Below are positions 1-10,800 of a DNA stretch of 64,000 bases, piece by piece; the stretch's first letter is position 1, and every line of letters begins with the position of its first letter. The position numbers and the translations under genes were made by a program. This stretch comes from Heterostelium multicystogenum (Eukaryota > Evosea > Eumycetozoa > Acytosteliales > Acytosteliaceae), in contig RCNN01000090.1 in NCBI GenBank assembly GCA_003667245.1, forward strand, positions 1 through 64,000. The letters run 5' to 3'. The notes below the pieces were generated by a model. That model was given only the letters and a program-made list of their open reading frames with translations, ran no database searches and was not told the origin of the DNA.

Positions 1-419
1 TTTTCTTTGTCCCACATCTTCCTTCTTTCTAGCTTTGTCTTCCCTAATTTTTTGACAACATTAATGATATGATAGTTGTTCACCCATTGTTTTATTGTTG
101 TAAATTTTAATAAATTTTAATATTGTTGTATAATTTATTTATACTGCTAATTCCATAGCCTTATATAATATATATATATATTTATATATATTTAGATATA
201 AATATTAATCAGTTTTCTATTATTTTGATATTCATCATCAGGAACACTGTCATCAACCAGTAGTGGTAAAAAACTACAAATTTGCACTCATCAGTCATCA
301 GTCAATCAGTCAGTCAGTCAATCAACCAATCAAAATATCCTTAATTATTTAGTTAGTCCATTTTTAGTTAGTTTTAACCTAGGAAATTGGTTCATTAGCA
401 TCTCCTAGGATAGATATAA
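1..419. other. Gene-free 5' flank of the Puf gene
   Basis: AT-rich DNA with TA runs near 165-200 and a run of CAGT/CAAT repeats near 290-330. No convincing start codon for the downstream gene is visible. A short Ser/Thr-rich stretch near 235-273 is followed by GTAAAA, and an AG lies near 407-409, so a small first coding exon joined by an intron is possible but unproven. Confidence 0.4.
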
Positions 420-3104
420 CAAGAAAACGCTGGATCAATATCGTCATCAACAACAGCAGCTTTCAGAGATGATGAAGAGAATGAGGACGATCAGGAGTTG
501 CTGAGCAATCTCAACTTTAAGCCACCTGATCGTTCGACTTCTGCTCCACCCGTCCTCTCTTTGAATAGCAACTCCCTCTTTTGCATTTCGTGCCAATGAA
601 ATCTTCTACGATATTCGTTGTGATGAGAACTACTTGGAGTTCTTACCAAAAGAATCAAAACCAAGACAAACTTCCACCTCCACTAGAGACTACACCATCT
701 TTCTATAACATACCCGATTTCGATGATGCTAGCAATGGTTTTAATGAAGTATGTAAATCAATATTGATCATACCATATGATAAAGCATGAGATATTAACG
801 AATCTATTCAAAACAAAGGCATTTTTCAGACAGAATGTAATGGGAATCATTCAACAACATCAGCAACAGCAACAGCAGCAGCAACAGTTGTATCAACAAA
901 TGCAAAGACAACAGCAACAGCAACAGCAACAACAGTTCTACCAGCAACAACAACAACAAACAACAAAAGCAGCAACAGTCCATATCAACCACAACATTTC
1001 TTTGCACAACCACAACAACCACAAAATAGAGTTCCAATAACCTACATTCTTATATGAACAACCAGCCAGCCCAGTCAAAAGATAACAACTATAGTCCATT
1101 CAACAATAAATCATATTTTGAGATGCCAGGATCTAACAACCAACACCAGCAACAACAATGGTCAGGTCCACCACCAGGAATGGGTAACCTACACAAGAAA
1201 GATGGGTCAATTGAATATAGGAGAGCACTACAATGGGACAGCCCAATAGGCAATGGGTAATGGTGATGAGATGATGATCAAATCATCGTACGAAGTTGCA
1301 AATGTCCACTGTCACCCGATTGATGGATGACCAATATGAATGGCGGAAACGGAAATATTGGTGGTCCACTTACAAAGAGCACCTCCAACTCTGGTAAATC
1401 TTAATCACCTCTTGTGGAAGGATAAAGCATTCGAACCTCAACCCAAGAAACATTTCTCAGCCACAAGCCATCTCAAGCAAGATTCACGCGCCAACCCCAA
1501 TCTCATCGTCCAATAAGATTATTGGAGGTGATATTGAGTCCTCATTCGAGAGATTCTATATTGATTCACCAGCAGCCAACGAATCAAACAACAAGAAGAA
1601 TCAAAACGTAATTCCATCAAGATCCCCAACTCCACCAAATAATGACAACAGCTCACCTCAGTCATCGAATGCAGTATCAACTTGCAGATATTAATACTCA
1701 AGGTTATTGTAGCAGAGGTAGCAAGTGTAACTACCTTCATGATCACGATGAAAAGCTGGCATCTGAGCACATTGAAAAGAATAACATAGCTCACCCAATT
1801 ACTCATAACCAATCAACCAATTGGTAAACCAAACAATGCTGCAAGCTTATCAAATAACAATCACTAGTTCAAGCAATTCTTCATCCAACAACAGCAATAC
1901 CAACAATAGCAATAAGAAGAATCAAAGAAAGAGTTTACCTACCAATCATTCAATTAATGGTAATTTAGAAAATGATAATAAAGAAGTGGAAACAACAAGC
2001 AAAACATGAATAAGCAGCAACAACAGCAGCAACAATCAGTTGCAGTATCAGCTGCACTAACATCACAGCCATCATTGGACATCAATGGAAAGATTGATAT
2101 GATTGCAAACAAACAATATACATCGATTGAACAGCTGACAGGTTCCATTTATCCATTGTGCCGTGATCAACATGGATGTCGTTTCCTTCAAAAGAAATTG
2201 GAGGAAGGTGATGAAACACTTATTGAAATCATTTTCAAAGAGGTTTGCCAATATATGTTGGAATTGATGACCGATCCATTTGGAAACTACCTCTGTCAAA
2301 AGTTGCTCGAGCACTGTAATGATCGTCAACGTCTTATGATCATTGACAAGGTCGGTCCAGATATTGTTCGTATCTCCATGAATATGCACGGAACTCGTGC
2401 CGTTCAAAAGATGATCGAATTCCTCACCACTCCAGAGCAAATCGCACTCATCAAAAAGTCATTGGCAAATCACGTCGTTCCATTGATCCAGGATCTCAAT
2501 GGTAACCATGTCATCCAGAAATGCCTCAAACAAGCTTTACCCGACAATCAATTCATCTACGACTCAGTCTCATCATCAGCCAACTGTATCGCTGTGTTGC
2601 AAACTCATCGTCATGGTTGCTGCGTACTCCAAAGATGCATTGACCACGCATCCGAGTCTCAAAAGTTCCAATTGATCAACGAAGTCATCTCCAACTCTTT
2701 GGTACTCGTTCAAGATCCATTCGGTAACTACGTCGTCCATACGTCCTTGACTTGCCATTCCCAGGTCTAGCCACCGAGATGGCCAAAACGTTTCTTGGGT
2801 AATGTCCCTATTTTGGCCACCCAAAAGTTTTCATCCAACGTAGTCGAGAAGTGTTTGCATGTTGCCGACCCAACCACTCGTGGAAACCTCATACAAGAAA
2901 TTATTGACTGCGATATCCTTCACAATCTCCTCCAGGATCCATTTGCAAACTATGTCATTCAAACTTCACTCACCATCTCAGAGCCACACCAACACACCAA
3001 ATTGGTCGAGGCAATTCGTCCACAATCTTTCCATGTTGAAGAACACCCCATATGGAAAGCGTATTCAAAATAAGATTATGAAAGAAGGTAGAGAATATTT
3101 TTAA
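420..3104 (+). CDS. Puf (Pumilio) RNA-binding protein with an upstream CCCH zinc finger, frame-broken
   Basis: Puf proteins bind 3' UTR elements and repress or localise mRNA in the cytoplasm. The C-terminal third (about 2100-3100) holds eight PUM repeats with cores DQHGCRFLQ, DPFGNYLCQ, NMHGTRAVQ, DLNGNHVIQ, HRHGCCVLQ, DPFGNYVV, QKFSSNVVE and DPFANYVIQ, then the capping motif NTPYGKRIQNKI. The N-terminal part is low complexity: an acidic start near 465, a Gln tract at 850-960, and Asn/Ser-rich DNA. Near 1675-1735 a CCCH finger with Cys-x7-Cys-x5-Cys-x3-His spacing can be read once one extra base is ignored. A probable intron is 749-829 (GTATGT to TTTTCAG). Frame changes occur near 570, within the Gln tract, near 1050, 1690, 2000, 2745 and 3035; I treat them as sequence errors. 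The start is not determined. The Puf identity is certain; the finger is likely. Confidence 0.85.
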
Positions 3105-3699
3105 AATTAATTATTGATAATGATTAATTTATTTCACATTTTTTATTAAACAAAAAAGAAAGAAATATTTGAAAACAAAATATATATATACAAAGGTATG
3201 TTAATCAAAAAGTTGAAATTACATTTTTTAATTTAATTCAATTACTAATATATATATTATATATCTTAGTTTTTTATAGTTCTTTTTTTTTTTTAGATAC
3301 TATTTATACCCCTGTTTTGTTGTATCCTTTAAACCAAAGTTATGAAAAAAATAATCGATGATTCATAAAAATAAAAATATAAATAAAAGAATAAACATTA
3401 CCTCTCAAAACAAATAAATGAACTTAACTTGAAAAAAGAAAAAACGAAATTCTTAATAAAATTTAAATTTAAAAATAAATCGATTTATTTTTTATTATTT
3501 ATTTTTTATAATTAATTTTTTTTATGATTTATGAAAGTTGATTGTTTTTTATTATCACCAAAGTCACTTGTTACTTACTGCAGTATTTAAATCAATCTAA
3601 TTACAACCAACTAATCATCCCTACTTTTATAACATCTACATTCTTCAACTTCAATATATATATATATATCATATTATAAAAGAATAATAATATTAAACA
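3105..3699. other. Intergenic, Puf to CDV3-like
   Basis: Very AT-rich spacer with TA dinucleotide runs, oligo-A and oligo-T stretches, and a TA run (3655-3670) just before the next start codon. No RNA gene or coding segment seen. Confidence 0.5.
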
Positions 3700-4599
3700 A
3701 TGTCTACTATTGATAATCACGACGACGATGAGTTGAACAACTTTTTCGCAAAGAGAGACAAGGCAACCAAGAACAAGAAAGTTACCACCAAATCAGTCAG
3801 CAGTTTAAATAGTTCATCTTCATCTTTAAATACATCAAAATAGCTCAGTACAAACCACTGCCGCTGCCACCCCAACAACTGCCGAGACCCACTTCACCAT
3901 CAAACTCACTCGAATCATCACAATCAACTTCACCAGTATTACCAACACCAGTATCAAAGCAAAGGCTGTTGTAAATCTTTCACCAAATCTCCAAGTCAAA
4001 GTATGATCATTGGAACTTAAAGTCTAGCTAGTATCGACCATTTACAAGATATTAACATCGCATTTAAATTAATTTAGTAACGCAACTCCAATTACTGTTC
4101 CGAAGTCAAAGAAGCTAAAGTTGACACTGTTCGTAAGTTATCAACAACAATCATTCAATATCTAATCCTATTTTAACATTTGACTTGATGATTTGCTTTA
4201 GATATTCCAAATAATATGAGATGGGCTGAAAAAGCTGATTCACAATCAACCACTCCAGTCGCTGCACCATCAAAGAATAGTAAACAATACCCATCATTAT
4301 CAGCAAAGTATGTAAAGCACTTTCTATTAGTAGAGCCATGAGTTTAGTAATTAACATTGCTATTATCTAGGGATGAAAAGAAGAAACAGAAATTGATCAT
4401 GACAAATAATGTAAATCAAGATAAAGAACAAGATCCACAAGAGGAGATCGTTGAATCATCAACATCAAGCAAAAAATCAAAGAAGACACAACCAAAACCA
4501 AAGAAGAAATCAAAGTCAGAGTTGGAAGCCGAAGCACTGATGAAGCAATTGGGATTGGAAGAAGAAACCTCAACTGTTCCAAAATCAAAAAAGAAATAA
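3700..4599 (+). CDS. CDV3-like protein
   Basis: The start codon at 3700 follows an A-rich leader and encodes an acidic N-terminus with LNNFFAKRDK. This matches the N-terminal signature of CDV3 (carnitine deficiency-associated protein 3), a poorly understood cytosolic protein. Further on, RWAEKAD and QYPSLSAK resemble the Trp- and PSL-containing motifs of that family. The C-terminus is a Lys/Glu-rich tail. Probable introns are about 4001-4077, 4133-4201 and 4308-4370, all with GT-AG ends; splicing across the last two gives an open frame. Exon 1 is broken near 3840 (one base) and the first splice junction does not join cleanly, so residues near 3840-4080 are uncertain. Assignment rests on short motifs only. 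Confidence 0.55.
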
Positions 4600-5351
4600 A
4601 TAAATTAAATAAAATAAGAATAACTTAATAATAATACTCCAAACTTATAACTAAAATTTACTAACCTACTTTAAAATCTTTTTTCAATTTACTTAATTCG
4701 ATACTATCTTCTATGGTAGATATAAAAATGAACTTACAAAAAACAAAATCTATCTATTTTTAACTTGTGTACTCATATATTATATAATAAACTAAGTAGT
4801 TAAAATAAAAAGACAGTGTGTGTTGTTGTTTGATGTTATTGTTATTGTTATTATTCACATTAAAAGTGACATAGTTTAGAATTTAATTAATAATAATTGG
4901 AACTAAATTATCAAGAGTATAGTGGGGGCATGATTTGTTTTGTTGAACTAAACTTTATACATTAATTGGTATATATTAACACACTATAATAATAATATAT
5001 ACAACTTTACCACCCCCTATTTTATTATGTATCAATCTACAAAATAATAATAATATGTTGATTGATTGTTTGTTTGATTGATTGACTGTTTGATTGGATG
5101 ATATTATATGGGTTAGGGTTGAAATTGATTTTGATAGTATTGGAATTGTGTTATACTACTATACTATAATACATTATATTTTAATAGTAATAATAAGTAT
5201 AATATTTCTTTATTTAATTAAAATATAATTCTATCTTTAATTAATTTAATCAATAAATAATAAATAATATTGGTTCATCAACAACATTGTTTTTGTTATT
5301 ATTATTATTATACGAAGTCGATTACATTATAAATAATAATAATCAACAACA
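4600..5351. other. Intergenic, CDV3-like to GH5
   Basis: AT-rich DNA with TTGA/TTTGA repeats near 5055-5100 and ATT runs before the next start. Nothing else recognisable. Confidence 0.45.
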
Positions 5352-7286
5352 ATGAAAATCCATTCAAAGAGAGTATTGGCTAAAATTAGTCATCAGCTAC
5401 ATAAGAGGAAATTAAGACAAATTCGTAAAAAACAACAAAAGGAATATGAAGGAACAAAGCAAATTCTGTCTATAGCCATCCAAACCACAGCACTCTGCCT
5501 GGATCACCAACTACTACAACAACCACCAATAATAAGTAATTCAATACTAAACAATCAAGAAACTATTGATCTAACCTCAACCATTGTAACCAAACATGAA
5601 TGCTGCTACTGAACTAAATAATCAAAATAATGAATTGGAGAGTGTCTCACCCAAAACGATAAACAATGGTGATACTTCTTCAGGTGTTAGTAGCAGTGGT
5701 GGAAGTCAAGTGTCCATCACCCACCAGCACAGGAAAGCAACAAAGTTCCCCAGCTTTTGAGGATCAACTTTCGGATTACAAGAAAATTCAGAGAGAGCGA
5801 TACCAAAAGATGAAACAAGAGAAGCCGCCAAGTCTAAACAAGAGCGTATCTTTCACCATATGGAAGATCACCCTCAGTGGCATTCTCCAAATCAAAGATT
5901 TTGAAAAAAGCAAGTTTGCAATGGCATGAAGTCAAAATACACCATCAATCAATATCCAGAGTTGGAATTCAAATCAAAAGATGGATGTCTCTGGATTAAT
6001 GATCATGTGTTTCAAGCTCAAAGGAGTCAATTGGTTTGGATGCGAAACTGAAACATCGGTGGTCCACGGACTCTGGACAAAAGACTATAAACAGTATATC
6101 GAATTTTTAGCAGTAAACAATTTTAATGCTATTAGAGTATGTCTAGTATGTCATGAAATCGATAACAATATTGACCAATCTATTTTTATTTCCGCTAGAT
6201 ACCATTTTCATTGGAGATGGTATTAAAAGATCCATTCCCAACATCAATTTCAATTACTCCTGGAATGAATTCCGATTTCCATGGATTAAGATCGTTATCG
6301 GTTTTAGATATTATTATTGAAGCAGCTGGAGAAAAGGGAATGTTGATTCTCCTAGACTTACATTCATTTGGTCCAAACGACAGACTACATGATGGTCTGT
6401 GGTATAATAATGTTTATAGTGAACAAGACACTTTAAAAGCATGGGTATGCATTATTCAAGCAGCTGAAAACTTTGGATGGTCCTAGAATAATATTATTAA
6501 TTCACAATACTCTAATTCATATAGTATATATTAAATTAAGATATGGAAAGACATGGAATGTGCTAGGTGTTGATCTTAAGAATGAACCATACTCTGCAAC
6601 TTGGAATACTGGAAATCAAATGACAGATTGGGATAAAGCAATCAATCGTATTGGAGCTTACATACAGAACAATGGCGGAAACAGATGGCTGATCTTTGGA
6701 CAAGGTGTTCCATCCCAGCAATCTTCAGAGTTTTCCTGCTGTTGGGGCGAATCATTTGAAACTGAGGGTCGTCCCGAATCGACTATCAGTCTCCCCAACA
6801 TGGAAAAATTCGTCTACTCGCCCATTGCTACGGTCCAAGCGTGGTGAACCACGCACACTTTAGAAATCTTGGATTCCCCAAGATCATGCTGGAACACTGG
6901 GACCTCAACTTGGCATGTTGCCAGCAAATACAAAACGGGCAGTGGTCATCGGAGAGTGGGGCGGCCGCTACACAGAGCAGCTTGATAGGGTATGGATGGA
7001 TTACTTTGTGCAATATCTCCAAGACAAAGGATGTACCGACTCATTCTACTGGTGTCTCAATCCCAACAGCGGCGACACAGGTGGACTCCTCAAAGACGAC
7101 TGGAGCTCCATTAACCAAGAGAAGCTCGAGCTACTCAGCAAGCTTTGTCCACACCCAACCAAGATCCAATATGACAAAGACACCCAGATGTTTACAATCA
7201 TCTCGCACGTCAAGAACAACAAGGCAGCCGCCGCCGCCGCCGCCAACAATAACACTACCAACAGCAACCATATACAAGAAGCATAA
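5352..7286 (+). CDS. Glycoside hydrolase family 5 (endoglucanase-like), frame-broken
   Basis: GH5 enzymes hydrolyse beta-glucans such as cellulose by a retaining mechanism with two Glu residues. Visible family motifs: KGVNWFGCET near 6020, FNAIR joined across an intron to IPFSLEM (intron about 6137-6198), LILLDLHSFG near 6345, VLGVDLKNEP near 6560-6595 with the predicted acid/base Glu, FVYSP with CYGPSVVNHAHF near 6830-6860, and VVIGEWGG near 6945 with the predicted nucleophile Glu. A second intron probably lies about 6440-6540. The protein ends in a poly-Ala and Asn/Thr tail. The first 200 or so residues are basic, then Ser/Thr/Pro-rich, with no visible signal peptide, so secretion is not evident from the chosen start. 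Frame changes occur near 5450, 5600, 5850, 6030, 6830 and 6915. Substrate is inferred from family only. Confidence 0.85.
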
Positions 7287-7886
7287 AGATGATCTGTAAC
7301 CGTTAAATGAAAGTTTGAACTGACATTTCAGAATGCCAAAAAAAAACGTTACAAAATAAAATGATTTTTGCCACTGCTTATTCATTATTCAGTTCAAATT
7401 TGAATTTATTTTGTTTTTTGTTTTTGTTTTTGTTTGTTTTTTTTGAATTATTAATCTACAACCCCACATTAACATTACATTATAAAATAATTAAGTTTTG
7501 ATTTTCAACTTTTATTCGATTTGAGGTTCTTTTTCATTGATTAGAAATAGAGATAGTAATTGTTTCTATTTATATATTATATTACATTATATTATATTAT
7601 ATTATATTAAAATTACTATATCTCTATTTTGCAAATAGTAATTGTTTGCTTTGTTTTGCCTTGTTTTTGCTTTGTTTTGCTTTGTCTCAAGGAATCATCA
7701 AATCAATAACAACCAATCATTCAATCAAATTAGTATCAATATCAATCAATCAATAGATCTCATCTTTATTTATCTCTCTACTTCTTCTACTTCTTTATCT
7801 TTACTTTTATTTGTTTTTTTGTTTTTCTATTATAAAACTAAATACAACAAAAATATACTACTTTAATATAAAATAAAATAAAAACA
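7287..7886. other. Intergenic, GH5 to RPB2
   Basis: AT-rich spacer with an ATTAT repeat (about 7570-7610), TTTG/TTTTGC runs (7410-7445 and 7640-7685) and CAAT repeats (about 7690-7755). The A-rich leader before 7887 fits a dictyostelid promoter and 5' UTR. No RNA gene seen. Confidence 0.45.
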
Positions 7887-10800
7887 ATGAATGACTATAA
7901 TATGAATGATGATGGTGGAGGTAAAATCAAAGATAAAGACAGAGTAACATTCAATATTGATTTCTAATAAATCAATCCTATCATTAATTTTTTAGATGGA
8001 AGTGAGGAAATTTTACAGGAGGATGCTTGGGCAGTTATTACTGCATACTTTAGAGAGAAAGGTCTTGTAAGACAACAGTTGGATTCATTCGATGAGTTCA
8101 TCCAAAACACAATGCAAGAGATTATTGATGAATCTCCACCAATCACTCTAAGACCGGAGGCTCAACATCATCCAGGTCAACAACAAGTAAATAATGTATG
8201 TGTTTTAATGTTACAATCAAACTATTTATATAGATATTAACTTGTGGCCGCTCTATCTCCTATATTTAGTTCTCGACATTCTCAATTAAATTTGGACAAA
8301 TCTATTTATCTAAACCAACTTCAGAAATCGATGGTATGACTCAACCAGTCACACCCAATCAAGCAAGAATTAGAAATTTGACTTACTCTGCACCATTGTA
8401 TGTCGATATTACAAAGACTCAGATTACCAAAGAGGGTAGAGAGGAAGAACCATTGGAAAAGATCTTTATTGGAAAGGTACCAATCATGTTGCGTTCAAAA
8501 TATTGTATGTTGGATGAAACCAGTGATGTAGATCTACCTATGATGGGTGAATGTCCATATGATCAAGGTGGTTATTTCATTATCAATGGTTCAGAGAAGG
8601 TATTGATTGCACAAGAGAAGATGTCTCATAATCATGTATACGTTTTCAAAAAGACACCTCCCTCCAAATATTCCTATGTTGCCGAGATTCGTTCCTGTCA
8701 AGAAACTGGTTCACGTCCAACCAGTACCATGTATGTTAAATGCTACAGAATTCAAACAAAGTAAGTGGCTATGAACAAACAGATTAGCATGACATAGTAT
8801 TAACATTATACATTAGGGACCAATTGGTATAAAAGCAACAATTCCATATATTAAACAAGACGTTCCAATTGTAGTTGTATTTAGAGCATTGGGATTTGTA
8901 GCAGACAAAGATATTCTTGAACATATTTGTTTATGATTTCTCAGATCAACAAATGATGGATTTGATGAGACCTTCATTGGAAGAATCATTTGTCATTCAA
9001 AATCAAGAAATTGCCCTCGATTATCTTGGTAAAACGTGGTAGCACTGTGGGTACTCGTGAGCAAAGAATTAAGTTCGCCAGAGAAGTACTTCAAAAGGAA
9101 ATGTTGCCTCACGTTTCAGTCGCAGAGTATTTCGAAACCAAGAAGGCATATTACTTTGGTTATATTGTACATAGATTGTTATTGGCTTCACTTGAACGTC
9201 GTCCATTGGATGACAGAGATCACTTTGCAAACAAGAGACTCGATTTGGCTGGTCCTCTTCTTGGTACACTTTTCCGTCAACTCTTTAAGAAGCTTACAAA
9301 GGATGTAAGATCTCATCTCCAAAGATGTATCGACAAGGGTAGAGAATTTATTCCAAGTCAGGCCATTAAATCAAAGACAATTACAAGTGGTCTCAAATAT
9401 TCATTGGCTACTGGTAATTGGGGTGCTGCCAATACTGGTGCAAGAGCTGGTGTCGCACAGGTACTTAATAGACTTACTTTTGCCTCTACACTTAGTCATT
9501 TGCGTAGATTGAATACACCTATCGGTAGAGAAGGTAAACTTGCTAAGCCACGTCAACTTCACAATACTCATTGGGGTATCGTCTGTCCATCCGAAACACC
9601 AGAAGGTCAAGCTTGTGGCTTGGTTAAGAATCTAGCAATGATGGCATATATCTCCGTTGGTTCAGCTTCTCAACCTATTTTGGAGTTCCTTGAAGAATGG
9701 AGTACTGAAAATCTTGAAGAAATTACTGATTCATCAACCATTTTGAATGCAACTAAGATCTTTGTCAACGGTATGTGGGTTGGTATTTCATCATCAACCA
9801 GATCATCTTCTCAAAACTCTCCGTGTTCTTAGACGTTGTGGTGATGTTTCCGTTGAAGTATCCATCGTCCGTGATATTCGTGAAAAGGAACTTAGACTTT
9901 ACACAGATTCCGGTCGTTGTTGTCGTCCATTATTTGTTGTTGACGATAAGGATTATAAGCTTACAATTAAGAAATCACATATTCGTCAATTGTCTGAAAA
10001 TCCAGATTATCAATGGCTTCAGCTCATTACAGATGGTTTAGTTGAATATATAGATACAGAAGAGGAGGAAACTGTTATGATTGCAATGACACCAGCCGAT
10101 CTTATTCCATCATCAACTGAAATTGTATCTCACAACTACACTCATTGTGAAATTCATCCTTCTATGATTTTGGGTATCTGTTGCTCTATCATTCCATTCC
10201 CAGATCACAATCAATCTCCACGTAACACCTATCAATGTTTGTGGGAAGGTGAACAGGTTCTCATGTCAAATGGTATGACCAAGGCAATTAAAGATGTTAA
10301 GGTTGGTGACCAAGTAGTTTACATTCCATCCAAGAACAATGAGACAATCTATCAGTAAAGTTGTCCATCAATACACAAGATCTACCGATAAGAAGATTAT
10401 GAAGATAACAACAGAGACTGGTCGTCAAATTGTTGCTACAGATGATCATCTTTTCATGACTTCAGAAGGTTGGGTGCCAGTATCAGCAATCAAAGATAGA
10501 CTATCAAGTTTACAATTGGCTATTTCAATTAAGAATAATCAAAACTACTATATCAACCAATCAGTTAACAATCAACCAATTCTCAGCGAAGAAGTTATTA
10601 ACAATAACTTAGACAAATCCGATCTTAACTCACAATCACATCAAAGAAATATTACACACTTGATTAATATTGGAGCATTTAACAGTCAACCAATCGATGT
10701 ACAACAAAGATTAGCAAAAGTATATGGTTATGTATCAACAGATTCAACTATTATTAATAATATTAGAGAAAACAACCCGATCACTGTTACATTCAACTCA

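Noticed and set aside
7642..7866. Plus-strand frame upstream of RPB2
   Set aside because: It is a Phe/Leu/Ile-rich reading of T-rich spacer with no family motif, ending in the RPB2 leader.
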